The notes under the pieces are model-generated. The model saw nothing but the letters and a program-made list of their open reading frames with translations. It searched no databases and was not told the DNA's origin. From assembly GCA_002070945.1 (NCBI GenBank), contig MWEG01000034.1, positions 62,001 through 126,000 on the forward strand: a stretch of 64,000 nucleotides of DNA. Reading direction: 5' to 3'. The position numbers and the translations under genes are program-made. Origin of the DNA: Lentisphaerae bacterium ADurb.Bin082 (GTDB lineage Bacteria; Verrucomicrobiota; Lentisphaeria; Oligosphaerales; Oligosphaeraceae). This document shows, one piece after another, positions 28,001-36,035 of the stretch. Within the stretch, counting starts at the first letter, position 1; each line of letters begins with the position of its first letter.

Positions 28001-28263
28001 ACAGCGAACACGTGCGCGTTCTGCATCAATTGCGGATCAGGGACAAAGTCGCTCAATGCCGACAGCCGGAGCTCCTTTTTGATCTGGTCGATTTCGGCGC
28101 GTTCGAGAAACGCGATGTCAGCGTCGCCAGAGAGTTCGGTCAAGGCCAGGTCAGCTAAGTTCTGTGCGGTCGCGTCCATTGGCATCAGCGCCACTCGCAC
28201 CGGTTCTGCCAGCAGACCGGGAAGCCACGAGAGCAGGGCGATGAGGAGAATGAGCGTTTTCAT
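25033..28263 (-). CDS. Giant exported protein: CsgG-like N-terminus, propeller-like C-terminus
   Basis: A 1076-residue protein with a signal peptide (MKTLILLIALLSWLPGLLA). Residues of about 22-105 (VRVALMPMD, LADLALTELSGDADIAFLERAEIDQIKKEL) match the start of CsgG/TolB-N-like domains, and a second similar segment appears at about 150-260 (LARRLETTLLR...FVVLERRHLLLLLNE). A long helical region (about 280-700) follows, then a C-terminal third of beta-rich blades (NTQVIVFGEENGVIYLG, GGYVSLFPKDG, DGEIWLLVENSLGKINADGNW) that should form a propeller. AGGA precedes the ATG. It is the last gene of the ECF operon and shares its architecture with 30201-33344. Function is unknown; a periplasmic or outer-membrane role is inferred. 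Confidence 0.8.
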   Translation of the reverse strand: MKTLILLIALLSWLPGLLAEPVRVALMPMDATAQNLADLALTELSGDADIAFLERAEIDQIKKELRLSALSDFVPDPQLMQNAHVFAVMLKQGFVAFDARTGVRLVDLPAINAEAVGGALRDAIAKRQSLTASKLRKLSCMPLVPANLSEKQEALARRLETTLLRTLGNQKDFVVLERRHLLLLLNEPGAERQDLTRDLFAGALVLKLTATPEGKDDVRLKAHIFSPDGKTLLNEETGVFQAKADLDEQCRRFLSTLPMPADSAEDKPGEARNFIYEAWFSVSHSLTGDAVASAASASALDAEQEKELCRIAATAARQLWKQWEKPADERYAVAAANLKLAAHLAAKHCFFPHELSVAVWNAVALPTQKEFAQLPADLQQELRETVESILKTRQDTLAECRRQAELPEEKWSDRLFALEARFEYLNALAEVTKIQWDFGYWDRYVYPELVKYVAEADDALPELQKYDALPNAEKIKIFRLAQSKNRRVRRFSQHPEITIFHRDLTHFFHFRAGDHDAANVAVYRKTMELLASSKILLLAYHGRLGLLHLQSGVSSLGALSSSQRRVQPLERSALLEFYRDLVKIFASTESVGSPQRSIGYLADVFSDSVALEYRLPIQELAMRRFAWYTPWQNDLIKGSQQWRPEERQDVHRRLAKYIEECTNDPRLDREVRSSRPGVIHYFQRMQEQLEKQNQGLSSTQVEVVADNPFERVITPLKDSEDNTQVIVFGEENGVIYLGEYHSESVRIVQVDTKANLAISKGPKHKLPAHRHGCTNIGAILADYLAFQHGGYVSLFPKDGEPPEHIDLRQYFISRCHVIVGCGDRLFLSFDGNERGRPGTVLEYNVTTQKTELLVSTLDRSVKWPLQGMKDPYAINQMLCDPPRQRLIMLMHDQPPTRGICTYTIRFQAYCWETKTWQEISRRLPIYSTDNYNSFYLEDGEIWLLVENSLGKINADGNWQPAFLLGGRSLMSNRLSSYADKSAATVTIDYSQCDAFAQKLKSVDPFDVHFRHYGQGILFAKDLLIFVPEKIILSIVPSFPVSHVTESGHVIGGQTYDCKSLQIGRLKNRKELLKMGK

Positions 28264-28503
28264 ATTGCGGTCCTGTGGACATGGTGGACAGTGTGGACGT
28301 GGTGGACAGTGTGGACGGCTGCTGCTGCCGTATGTATTCCAGGCAGAATCTCGCCCCTCGCCCCTAACGAATGATGAATGATGAATTATGAATTATGAAT
28401 TATGAATTATGAATTATGAAATGCGCCTCGGCATTCGGCATTCGGCATTCGGCATTCAGCATTCAGCATTCAGCATTCAGCCCCTCGCCCCTTAGTGCGT
28501 GCG
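28264..28503. repeat. Composite repeat: GTGGAC words, GAATTAT and GGCATTC/AGCATTC heptamers
   Basis: In order: GTGGACA/TGTGGACG words (28266-28315), CTCGCCC words, about five GAATTAT heptamers (28384-28420), the link GAAATGCGCCTC, four GGCATTC and four AGCATTC heptamers (28434-28482) and CTCGCCC again. The core recurs as the reverse complement at 44166-44262. Confidence 0.85.
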
Positions 28504-29433
28504 TCACTTCATGTACGTCAGCAGCTGGCCGGCCAGTCGCAGCGTTGCTTGGGCAATGGCGTCCTTGGCCGCGATGATGTAGGTCGCTGAGGCGACAGTT
28601 TCCTTGGCTGCCCCGGCCGCCAGCAGCTTGTTGTCCTTCCCAGAGTAGACTGACAGCTCGACGCGCGCCGACGCACTGCTGAATTTCTGGTACTGGCCGG
28701 CATTGCTGGCGACGGCTTCGCAGATGATCGCAAACGCCGCTTCGGAACGGACGTCAACCACCTCGAATCCCAGGGCCAGCAGCAGCTTCTTCAATTCGAT
28801 TTCCGAGGCCGGGTCAGGGGAGCTGACTTGGATGTCCTCGGAAATGCTCAGGTAGACAGGACGGCCATTGCCCCGCACTTCGGACAGCTTGTCGAGTGCC
28901 GAACGCTCCGTTATTTTGGCGGGCAGGAGTTTGTCCACCTCCTTTTCCAGCACCTTGGCGACTTTCTTGGCCAACTCCGGCGCCAGGTCGGCATACTCGC
29001 CCCGACCATTGACGCTGCAGCCGAGGACGCGACTGGTCTCGGTTCCGATGACTTTGGCCACGACGTATTTCTTGCCGGCTGTTTCAAACAACGAGCCTGA
29101 GATGAGTATCTTGGCGCCTACCAATCGCCCCAGTTGCAGTTGCGATTCCGGCGATGTCAGGCCAACGGCGGAAAGATGCAATTCGTTGAGCGCCTTGTCC
29201 AAGTCAGCTCGTTCAACCAGGTCGGTGCCGCCATTTTCCAGGAGACTGACAAAGAGCAGATCGGCGACGGATTTGCCGGCCTGGTCGTTTTCAGCCTGTC
29301 GGCCGCGGGCTTCAAAGGGCAGCACCGCCACCGTTGGAACCAGTACCGAAGAGACTCCTCCAGCGGTCTGGGCCGAGGCAAAATGCAAGGATAACGTGCA
29401 TGCAGTCAGGAGAAGGGTGAGAATCTTGTTCAT
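28504..29433 (-). CDS. CsgG/HfaB-like exported protein
   Basis: A 309-residue protein with a signal peptide (MNKILTLLLTACTLSLHFASAQ). The CsgG-like domain follows: VAVLPFEARG, KSVADLLFVSLLENGGTDLVERADLDKALNELHLS and GRLVGAKILISGSLFE (about residues 33-125), the classic CsgG signature order. CsgG forms the outer-membrane secretion channel of curli; related proteins without a curli system are common. I see no lipobox cysteine at the cleavage site, which argues against a canonical CsgG channel. AAGGAG precedes the ATG, which overlaps the stop of the preceding gene (ATGA at 29430-29433). It lies between the 245-residue protein and the 1076-residue protein in the ECF operon. Confidence 0.88.
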   Translation of the reverse strand: MNKILTLLLTACTLSLHFASAQTAGGVSSVLVPTVAVLPFEARGRQAENDQAGKSVADLLFVSLLENGGTDLVERADLDKALNELHLSAVGLTSPESQLQLGRLVGAKILISGSLFETAGKKYVVAKVIGTETSRVLGCSVNGRGEYADLAPELAKKVAKVLEKEVDKLLPAKITERSALDKLSEVRGNGRPVYLSISEDIQVSSPDPASEIELKKLLLALGFEVVDVRSEAAFAIICEAVASNAGQYQKFSSASARVELSVYSGKDNKLLAAGAAKETVASATYIIAAKDAIAQATLRLAGQLLTYMK

Positions 29434-30167
29434 GGTTGGTACTCCTTGATAAGTGATTTGAGAAGAACAATGTTGTCGATGTCTTGGAAATCAAAGTCTG
29501 GGGTTAAGATGATTAGACGGCTTTTGGCTTTATGGCTAGCAAGGTTTTTTTCGCTCAAGACAACGTAGGTGAGATTGCCGCGGTCGTAGATGATTTGCTC
29601 TTTGTCGTCATAGATGACGCCGAGGCGTCCAGGCTGCGTTGACCGGCCGAAGGCGATGTCCGACCACCTGGACTTAATGGTCACTGGCAAATCGTGCCGC
29701 TCGGCAAACAGCAGGCTCAGCCCCTCTGGCCGGGCCTGCGTTGGCCCTGCAACCACACTGACGGCGTGGTCAGCCGCCTTGGTGCGCTTGGATTGCAGCA
29801 GGCCCAGGTTCGTCAGCGCATCAGCGACAGTGCGTCTTGCATCGGCGAGGTCAGCCTCCAGCCCAGCCAGAATTTTCGGCGACCAGATGACTATCCGCGC
29901 CACTGGCTGGCCGTCGACAATCAACTTCGCTTTCTCGGTGCTTCCGGCGACCAGCGACGGCAGCCTGACGATGACTTGGCCTGGCCCGACCTGCCCGTCC
30001 AGCCGGCGGTCATGTTCGGCCAGCAGCAACCAGGATTCCTGAGCCTGGAAATCGAGTTTGTGATCCTGGCCAGACCAGATATTGAGCTGCGGCAGGTCAA
30101 CCGCCGCAGCCAGCAGCGGCAGTACTGCCAAGGCCAGGAGAAGCCGCCAGGGAATGGTGTTGTCCAT
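29430..30167 (-). CDS. Exported protein of unknown function in ECF operon
   Basis: A 245-residue protein with an N-terminal membrane or signal segment (MDNTIPWRLLLALAVLPLLAAAV) and no recognised family. The middle is beta-rich (VIVRLPSLVAGSTEKAKLIVDGQPVARIVIWSP) and followed by a helical stretch (LEADLADARRTVADALTNLGLLQ). It then has a Rossmann-like end with LIILTPDFDFQDIDNIVLLKSL. A GGAGG ribosome binding site precedes the ATG. It is coupled by a 4-base overlap to the CsgG-like gene and follows the 1047-residue gene by 33 bases, so it belongs to the same transcript and probably to the same envelope assembly. Confidence 0.75.
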   Translation of the reverse strand: MDNTIPWRLLLALAVLPLLAAAVDLPQLNIWSGQDHKLDFQAQESWLLLAEHDRRLDGQVGPGQVIVRLPSLVAGSTEKAKLIVDGQPVARIVIWSPKILAGLEADLADARRTVADALTNLGLLQSKRTKAADHAVSVVAGPTQARPEGLSLLFAERHDLPVTIKSRWSDIAFGRSTQPGRLGVIYDDKEQIIYDRGNLTYVVLSEKNLASHKAKSRLIILTPDFDFQDIDNIVLLKSLIKEYQP

Positions 30168-30200
30168 TGCGCAATCCTCCGTGGAAATAGCGGCGTAAGG

Positions 30201-33200
30201 TCACTCACCGCCGGGTGTGATGGCCTTTGCGGCCTTTTTTTGCACTGTGAACCAGGCATTGTATCGGAGAAATAGGATTTTGTCTTCCAGGGCGAAGACG
30301 GCTCTGACAGTGGGCAGCCACAGCAGGGGCGACTGCTCCGGGGCGGCGAGATTGATGACAGCAGGATATATGCCGCCGCGCCAGAGGACATCGTCTTCCA
30401 GGATGAACGGGAACGTCGTCGAACCCCCGTTGTCTTGTTTGCTGATAACATTACACACCCACAGCCCTTTGTCAGCAGGTGGCGGCTGGGCGACAGCATG
30501 CAGCTGCCAGTCCTGAGGGTCAAGGCGGTGGACGAGGTAGCGGTTCTTATGCGCCTCGACTAGGAACGGAGCGTCCCGCACCGAAGACAAGGCGTATCTT
30601 CTTCCGGGCGGTAATTCAAGGACACACCGGAGCGAGTCATCGCCAGCGTCATAGAGCCATATTTCCTCCTTGTCATACACGCTTTTCGGGAGGTCATGGG
30701 CTACTCTGAACAGCAGGCGGCCGTTGCCGATGGCCGTCAGATCGTGCGCGCGGCCGCCACGGTCGAGGTCGTTGAGCTTGTCGGCGCGCTGCTGGCTGAA
30801 ATGGATTTTCCGTTTTTCGCCGTTGCTGTCCATGGATTGGAAAAGGTAATTTCCCAGGATGTAGATTCGGTCATCCTGGACTGCCAAGCCGGCGAATTGC
30901 TTGGCTTCGTGCCGGAATGTGCGCCCTTGTCCATTGGCGCGTTCGATGACCACTACTTCCCAGTGATTGGCGAGCACGATGAGGTGCTGGTCGCAGAACA
31001 GCCCGTAGCCGTTGTACCAGTCCGCTTCGCCGTAGAAGACGGCGCGTGCGTCAAAGGGGACGGCGTATGGCAGTTTCCGCATGCTGCCGTCTGGCGCCAC
31101 AGAGGCCAGTATGGCTTTCGGTTTCTTTGGGTAGGCGCCCGCCTGGCCCAGGAAAAGCAGCACATTGTCGCCGTCCTGGCAGGCATGGCAGCAGACCAGC
31201 GGGGAGTCGTTCTTCAGGGCGTCTTCAAAGCGGCCGAATTCCAGGTCCAGTGGGCGGTTTATGGCCAGCAGCAGTTCCCGCTGTTTTGGGGTGAGCTGGT
31301 GTACGTACGGCTCGCGTTGGTTCGACTGGTCGAAGAACGGCTTTTCCCACAGGGCATCCGACAGGTCGCGCAGGGTCTTGGTGATTTTGCATTCCGTCAG
31401 ATAGCGGGACTTCCAGGCGTGGAGGGAAGGCGTCTGCCGCAGCAGCGGCTCGATAGCGTCGTCGTCGCCGTTGCCCTGGGAGACTTGCACCAGCAGGTCT
31501 TCCAGGGGAAGTTCCGGGCGCCCCAAGTAGCGATCCAGGCAGATGGCGGCGTGATTCCTGGGTAGGTGGTAATACTGCTCGGCGAGGATGGCGTAACATC
31601 CCTCGCTAAGGATGCGCTTCCACGCCGTGTCGCCCGTGAAGCAGTCCGGCCAGAGAGCTTCCAACTCGGCGAAGAACGACATCAGCGCCGGGGTCATCTG
31701 GTCGCCGTGCCGCCCAGAGTTTTTCAACAGCTTCAGCACGGTGCGCAGTTCCAGGGCATTGACCCGGCCGAAAGGGAGCGAACTCGACTCCAGGTAGTCC
31801 AGGAATGTCTGATCCCGTTCCAGGAAACGCCGGAATTCCACCGGGGCGTGTCGGAGGAATTGATCGTAGGGGAGGAACATCTCCTGGTATTTTAGGTGGA
31901 GATAGGGCCGACGGAGATTCTCCCGCTCCATCTGCTGCAAGAACAGTTGGTAGTCGGAAAGATAATCTCGCACCCAGGCTTCGAGGTCGTCATACAGTCG
32001 GCGCATAAAATAGAATTCGTGGAGGTAGTGCCGGAAATTTTTCGCATCGCGGGCGCTCAGTCCATCCGTGAAGTCGAATGCGTACTGGGGATGCCGTCGC
32101 ATGTCCTGGCGCACTTGGGGGCGGATTTCCGCGTAGAGCGCCTCAATGTCTTTTGAAAGCTGGGTCAACAGGATGACTTTTTCGTCCTCATTGCGTGCCA
32201 GCGCTTCGCTGAGACAATGGGCGTTGGCGGTGCTGAGGTCGGCAAAGTCACGCAGGACGCTGGCGGAGAAATAGGGCAGGGTTGTCCCAGGAAAGTCGGC
32301 TTGGAACGCATGGATCATGGCGAGCAGTTTGCGGGCTTCCGACAAGCCTTCTGGGCTGCCCGGACAATAGAGCTTGAAGGAACTGGCGCTGATTTCGGCG
32401 TGGCGGTAGGCCTCGTTGTCGGGCGCCAGCGCCACAGCCGCCTGGATTTTTTGCAGAGCTTCTCCGGGGTGGCCTGTATTTTGGTAGGTCTGGTACAATT
32501 TTTTCGCTTCTTCCTGCGCCTGGGCAGCGACAGGAGCGATGGCAGGCATAGCGAGCAGGCCGTCCACCAGTTCGTTGACCAGCCGGGTGATGGTCTCTTC
32601 CGGGTTTTTTAGGATATCGCGGCTGAGGAGGCGCAGACATTCGCGGCCGCCGGGATCATGGCAGAGCAGCTTTAGGTTGATGACGGCGGCGCTGTCGCCC
32701 GTCTCGTACTCCAGGGTCAGCAGGCGGCCAGAGGCGGCCAGCGCAAAGGCCTGGTTGGTTAAAGTCCGTTCCTCCGAGACCATTCCGAGGCGCTCGCGTT
32801 CCAGCAGCTGGACTTCGGGTCGCGCCAGCAGGCCGTGCTCAAAGCGAACGCTCCAGTCGTCCAGGGCGCTGTGCTGGCGGATATCGATGGCGACCCGGCG
32901 CACGGCGGCGATGGAGAAGCATACTGGGGTCTGGTTGCGCATTTTGCGCAGCGCGCTGTCGATGGCCTGAGCCAGGTCGGCAGTGGCGGCGGTCGCCTCG
33001 CCGGCCCAGGCGACGTCTGCCAAGCGAAAGCTGTTCCTGGCGTTGAAGACGACCATCCGACCGCTTTTTTTGTCCCAGGCCTGCGTCAACAAAGCGAATA
33101 TGTCAGTATGGGGAAACAATTTGACCAGCTGCCCGACGTCGTCAGCGGCCACGGTGTGCTCGCGCAGCACCAGGTCGATCTCGGCGCGCGCCAGCAGTTC

Positions 33201-33344
33201 CAGATTCGTCCGGCTAGACAACTCCACCGTCAGCGCGTCAAGCAATTCGGGCGGCTCGCCTATGAGCGCCAGGCGCGGCAGCGACGCCGTGAAGGCCGTT
33301 GCAGCTGTCAGCAGGAGCAGGATGGTGGCAAGCCGTTGTTTCAT
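30201..33344 (-). CDS. Giant exported protein, paralogue of the 1076-residue protein
   Basis: A 1047-residue protein with a signal peptide (MKQRLATILLLLTAATAFTAS). Its N-terminus (LPRLALIGEPPELLDALTVELSSRTNLELLARAEIDLVLREH) mirrors the CsgG-like start of the 1076-residue protein, including the ERAEID/ARAEID core. A second such segment, FEHGLLARPEVQLLERERLGMV, lies near residue 165. A TPR-like stretch (LYQTYQNTGHPGEALQKIQAAVALAPDN, about 285-312) and a long helical region follow, then a C-terminal propeller-like part (about 740-1040: ILGNYLFQSMDSNG, LLFRVAHDL, FLVEAHKNRYLVHRLD). AAGG precedes the ATG. It starts 25 bases after the anti-sigma gene. Function is unknown. Confidence 0.8.
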   Translation of the reverse strand: MKQRLATILLLLTAATAFTASLPRLALIGEPPELLDALTVELSSRTNLELLARAEIDLVLREHTVAADDVGQLVKLFPHTDIFALLTQAWDKKSGRMVVFNARNSFRLADVAWAGEATAATADLAQAIDSALRKMRNQTPVCFSIAAVRRVAIDIRQHSALDDWSVRFEHGLLARPEVQLLERERLGMVSEERTLTNQAFALAASGRLLTLEYETGDSAAVINLKLLCHDPGGRECLRLLSRDILKNPEETITRLVNELVDGLLAMPAIAPVAAQAQEEAKKLYQTYQNTGHPGEALQKIQAAVALAPDNEAYRHAEISASSFKLYCPGSPEGLSEARKLLAMIHAFQADFPGTTLPYFSASVLRDFADLSTANAHCLSEALARNEDEKVILLTQLSKDIEALYAEIRPQVRQDMRRHPQYAFDFTDGLSARDAKNFRHYLHEFYFMRRLYDDLEAWVRDYLSDYQLFLQQMERENLRRPYLHLKYQEMFLPYDQFLRHAPVEFRRFLERDQTFLDYLESSSLPFGRVNALELRTVLKLLKNSGRHGDQMTPALMSFFAELEALWPDCFTGDTAWKRILSEGCYAILAEQYYHLPRNHAAICLDRYLGRPELPLEDLLVQVSQGNGDDDAIEPLLRQTPSLHAWKSRYLTECKITKTLRDLSDALWEKPFFDQSNQREPYVHQLTPKQRELLLAINRPLDLEFGRFEDALKNDSPLVCCHACQDGDNVLLFLGQAGAYPKKPKAILASVAPDGSMRKLPYAVPFDARAVFYGEADWYNGYGLFCDQHLIVLANHWEVVVIERANGQGRTFRHEAKQFAGLAVQDDRIYILGNYLFQSMDSNGEKRKIHFSQQRADKLNDLDRGGRAHDLTAIGNGRLLFRVAHDLPKSVYDKEEIWLYDAGDDSLRCVLELPPGRRYALSSVRDAPFLVEAHKNRYLVHRLDPQDWQLHAVAQPPPADKGLWVCNVISKQDNGGSTTFPFILEDDVLWRGGIYPAVINLAAPEQSPLLWLPTVRAVFALEDKILFLRYNAWFTVQKKAAKAITPGGE

Positions 33345-33369
33345 GGTTGTTGCCTTGGGCTGCGGGCGG

Positions 33370-34029
33370 TCACGTGTCTCGGCGGGTGACGTCGATTCTT
33401 AGGCGTGTGCCATTAGGGAGATTTTGGGTAAGATGCCTCTGTTCGATGGCCATGATTTCAGTTACGGCGATGGGGCGTTGCCTGGTGTCATGCAGGCGCA
33501 GGTTGAGTTCCACCACCGTGTCCTGGTCGTCGCAGCGGTTAAGGAAGATTCTGCCGGTGATGGCCTCGTCGTCCAAGACGATGTAGTCGTTGCCGGGGCT
33601 GGCGAATTCGAGGCTGGCCAGGGTCTCGCCGCAGGCGGAGAAAAGCTGTATGCTGACGTTATAGCGGGCCTTGCCGTTTTCCTGTCGTTCATAGAGCAGC
33701 AAATTATCATTGACAAACATGACGCCGATGTGTTTGCCAAACTGCCGTTCTGCTTCTGCCAGGCGGTCGACCTCAACAAAGTCGTCAGCCGCTTGGGCGG
33801 TCTGGGCGGCAGGGCCGGCGTTCGGCCCCGGGGAATAGCGCCAAGCCTGGACAAGCAGGAGCATTATGCCAGCCGCCGCGATGCCGCCAGCAAGATGCCA
33901 CAACACCTGTCGCTGCCAGCGCCGGCGTCGGAAACGGGCGATGAAGTCTTCGGTCGAGACATAGCCGTCGTCAGCCGGCTTTGACCGGGCTTTCAGTTCC
34001 AGTAATTCGTCGAGTTGTCGTTCATTCAT
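33370..34029 (-). CDS. Membrane anti-sigma-like protein
   Basis: A 219-residue protein. The cytoplasmic N-terminus (about residues 1-40) holds two short helices and the basic FRRRRWQRQ. One membrane segment (LAGGIAAAGIMLLLVQAW, about 47-64) is followed by a beta-rich periplasmic domain of about 145 residues with no known fold. The arrangement of N-terminal cytoplasmic helices, one membrane helix and a periplasmic sensor is that of an anti-sigma factor. The gene overlaps the ECF sigma gene by 8 bases, the usual arrangement for a sigma/anti-sigma pair. No zinc-binding HxxxCxxC of the ZAS type is present, so the family is inferred from context. Confidence 0.75.
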   Translation of the reverse strand: MNERQLDELLELKARSKPADDGYVSTEDFIARFRRRRWQRQVLWHLAGGIAAAGIMLLLVQAWRYSPGPNAGPAAQTAQAADDFVEVDRLAEAERQFGKHIGVMFVNDNLLLYERQENGKARYNVSIQLFSACGETLASLEFASPGNDYIVLDDEAITGRIFLNRCDDQDTVVELNLRLHDTRQRPIAVTEIMAIEQRHLTQNLPNGTRLRIDVTRRDT

Positions 34030-34513
34030 TTTTCAGTGCCTCGCGCAACAGTTCTTTAGCCTTGTGGATGCGCTGGTAGAGGGTGTTCGGCGAGCAGTCG
34101 AGCATGGCGGCGGCTGTTTGAGTGTCAAAGCCGCCTAAGATGGCGATGTGCACGGTCTGTCGATACAGCTCTGGCAGTTGTGAGATGGCCTGGTCCAGCA
34201 AGCGCAGGGCGTGTTCTTGGTCAGGTTCGGACGCTGGCGCTGCAATGCCGTCCAGGTGGATTTGGGTTTCTTGCTGGCTTCGACGTCGGAGGTTGTAGGA
34301 TTCGTTGATGACGATGCGTGCCACCCAGCTGGTCAGCTTGGCTTCCTCGCGAAAGGTCTGCCGCCGTTGCCAGGCTTTGAGCAGCGCGGATTGCACTGCG
34401 TCGTCCACGTCGGCTGGCTCGTCGAGAATGCGGCGAGCCAAGCCGCGGAACATCGACAGGTGTTCCCGAATCATGGCCGTGAACTGTGCTTCGTGGTTTT
34501 CAGAGGGCGTCAT
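34022..34513 (-). CDS. ECF (extracytoplasmic function) RNA polymerase sigma factor
   Basis: A 163-residue ECF sigma factor. Region 2 reads RIL..PADVDDAVQSALLKAWQRRQTFREEAKLTSWVARIVINESYN (about residues 30-75). Region 4 reads LPELYRQTVHIAILGGFDTQTAAAMLDCSPNTLYQRIHKAKELLREAL at the C-terminus, with a standard helix-turn-helix. I chose the ATG at 34513 with GGGGAAAG upstream; the longer frame to 34675 would run over the promoter-like region and terminator. It is the first gene of the six-gene operon down to 25033 and probably controls it in response to an envelope signal sensed by the next gene's product. Confidence 0.92.
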   Translation of the reverse strand: MTPSENHEAQFTAMIREHLSMFRGLARRILDEPADVDDAVQSALLKAWQRRQTFREEAKLTSWVARIVINESYNLRRRSQQETQIHLDGIAAPASEPDQEHALRLLDQAISQLPELYRQTVHIAILGGFDTQTAAAMLDCSPNTLYQRIHKAKELLREALKNE

Positions 34514-34550
34514 GACTCGAAAATGCTTTCCCCGCTGACCGTTTTTATCT

Positions 34551-34585
34551 ATTAGACGACAAAAGGGGCGTTTTCTTAACGACAA
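34551..34585 (-). promoter_or_regulatory. Candidate ECF promoter with direct repeat
   Basis: Read on the minus strand, TTGTCGTTAAG (34585-34575) is followed 23 bases later by TTGTCGTCTAAT (34562-34551). The CGTCTAA word resembles -10 elements used by many ECF sigma factors. The site lies 38 bases before the sigma gene start, which fits autoregulation. The spacing and half-sites are not proven. Confidence 0.35.
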
Positions 34586-34642
34586 ATCGAAAAAATGCCC
34601 GATTTCCGCCCCCGCGTCCTGCATTACAGCAACCAAAACACA

Positions 34643-34672
34643 ACAGCCACAACCCATTCGGATTGTGGCTGT
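34643..34672 (-). terminator. Terminator after tRNA-Arg (CCG)
   Basis: ACAGCCACAA (34643-34652) and TTGTGGCTGT (34663-34672) form a perfect 10-bp stem. On the minus strand it is followed by a T-rich stretch. It lies 7 bases past the tRNA 3' end. Confidence 0.8.
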
Positions 34673-34678
34673 CACAAG

Positions 34679-34755
34679 TGGCGTACCCGGCGGGATTCGA
34701 ACCCACGACCTTCTGCTCCGGAGGCAGACGCTCTATCCAGCTGAGCTACGGGTAC
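34679..34755 (-). tRNA. tRNA-Arg (anticodon CCG)
   Basis: A 77-nt cloverleaf: acceptor GTACCCG/CGGGTAC, anticodon loop CTCCGGA (anticodon CCG), T-loop TTCGAAT, discriminator G and encoded CCA. It is a single-gene transcription unit upstream of the ECF operon on the same strand. Confidence 0.95.
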
Positions 34756-34958
34756 AGCAGAAAAAACATGCCTATAACATATATCGGGACGGATTGAATG
34801 CCAAGTCGGCAGGGCGCATTTTTCCGGGCGGCGCCGCGAGTTGCGGGTGTTCCAATGGTAAGACGGCTGGGCTGGCTTATATTACTAAGTTTTACTTTTG
34901 CGCCAGTTGTGGCGGCGCGAGCCGCATTGAATCAGAACTCATGAAGGGATTGTGAATT

Positions 34959-35930
34959 ATGGCAGGCAAGCGGGTATTGTCCGGCGTCCAGCCTTCTGGG
35001 ACGCTTCATCTTGGCAATTATTTCGGCATGATACGTCCGGCATTGCAAATGCAGCAGGAGAACGAGTGCTTCTACTTCATTGCTAATTATCACGCTATGA
35101 CGCAACTGCCGGAGCCGGCCTTGCTTCGGCAGCGGACGTTTGACGTGGCGGTGGATTTTCTCGCCTGCGGGCTGGATCCGTCCAAGACGGTGTTTTTCCG
35201 GCAATCGGACGTGCCTGAAGTGCAGGAATTGAGCTGGATTATCGGCTGCGTGACACCGGTCGGGCTGCTGGAGCGCTGCCATAGCTACAAGGACAAGTTG
35301 GCGCATGGCCAGGAAGCCAACCACGGGCTGTTCAGCTATCCGGTTTTGATGGCGGCGGACATTCTGCTGTATGACTCGCATCTGGTGCCGGTTGGCAAGG
35401 ATCAGAAGCAGCATTTGGAAGTCACCCGAGACATCGCTATTCGCTTCAACAACCAATATGGCGAGATCCTGGTCGTGCCCGAGCCGATGATCCAGGAAGA
35501 GACCGCGATTATCCCCGGGCTGGACGGACAGAAGATGTCGAAAAGCTATAACAACATCATTGAGATTTTCGGCGAAGGCAAGGCGGTTCGTCAGAAGTTC
35601 ATGCGGATGGTGACAGACTCGACGCCGATGGAAGACCCGAAAGACCCGGAGAAATGCAATGTCTTTGCGTTGTACAAGCTGATCGCTGCGCCGGGAGAGG
35701 TCGAGGAGATGCGGCAACGCTATCTGGCCGGCGGCATGGGCTATGGTCATGCCAAGCAAGCGCTGTATGATAAGTACACGGAACACTTTGCGGAAATGCG
35801 CGAGCGGCGCAAGGAGCTGGTAGCTAAGCCAGAACTGGTGGAAGATGTCCTCCGGGACGGCGCGAACAGGGCGCGAAAAATAGCCAGGGCGACTTTGGAC
35901 AGGGTACGAGCAGCCGTCGGCCTGGCATGA
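34959..35930 (+). CDS. trpS: Tryptophanyl-tRNA synthetase
   Basis: A 323-residue class I aminoacyl-tRNA synthetase that charges tRNA-Trp. SGVQPSGTLHLGNYFG holds the HIGH-type motif (HLGN, about residues 16-19), and GLDGQKMSKSYNN holds the KMSKS loop near residue 190. The AIIGC-type tryptophan pocket segment ELSWIIGCVTPVG is present. Length and order are normal for bacterial TrpRS. AAGGGA precedes the ATG. No leader peptide or T-box could be seen in the 200-base upstream region. It is monocistronic. Confidence 0.97.
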   Translation: MAGKRVLSGVQPSGTLHLGNYFGMIRPALQMQQENECFYFIANYHAMTQLPEPALLRQRTFDVAVDFLACGLDPSKTVFFRQSDVPEVQELSWIIGCVTPVGLLERCHSYKDKLAHGQEANHGLFSYPVLMAADILLYDSHLVPVGKDQKQHLEVTRDIAIRFNNQYGEILVVPEPMIQEETAIIPGLDGQKMSKSYNNIIEIFGEGKAVRQKFMRMVTDSTPMEDPKDPEKCNVFALYKLIAAPGEVEEMRQRYLAGGMGYGHAKQALYDKYTEHFAEMRERRKELVAKPELVEDVLRDGANRARKIARATLDRVRAAVGLA

Positions 35931-36035
35931 CGGAAAAGTCGGCTTGCGCCGGCAAAAGGCAGGAGAGCCGCAGAGGCAGTCATGGCGACTGGCCCTGCGG
36001 TTCGTCGATTTTTTTGGCGGGGTGGGCGCGGCGGT

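Noticed and set aside
28384..28482. Heptamer array as coding repeat
   Set aside because: The words carry stop codons in several frames, and the block lies between a start codon and a stop codon of two genes on the same strand.
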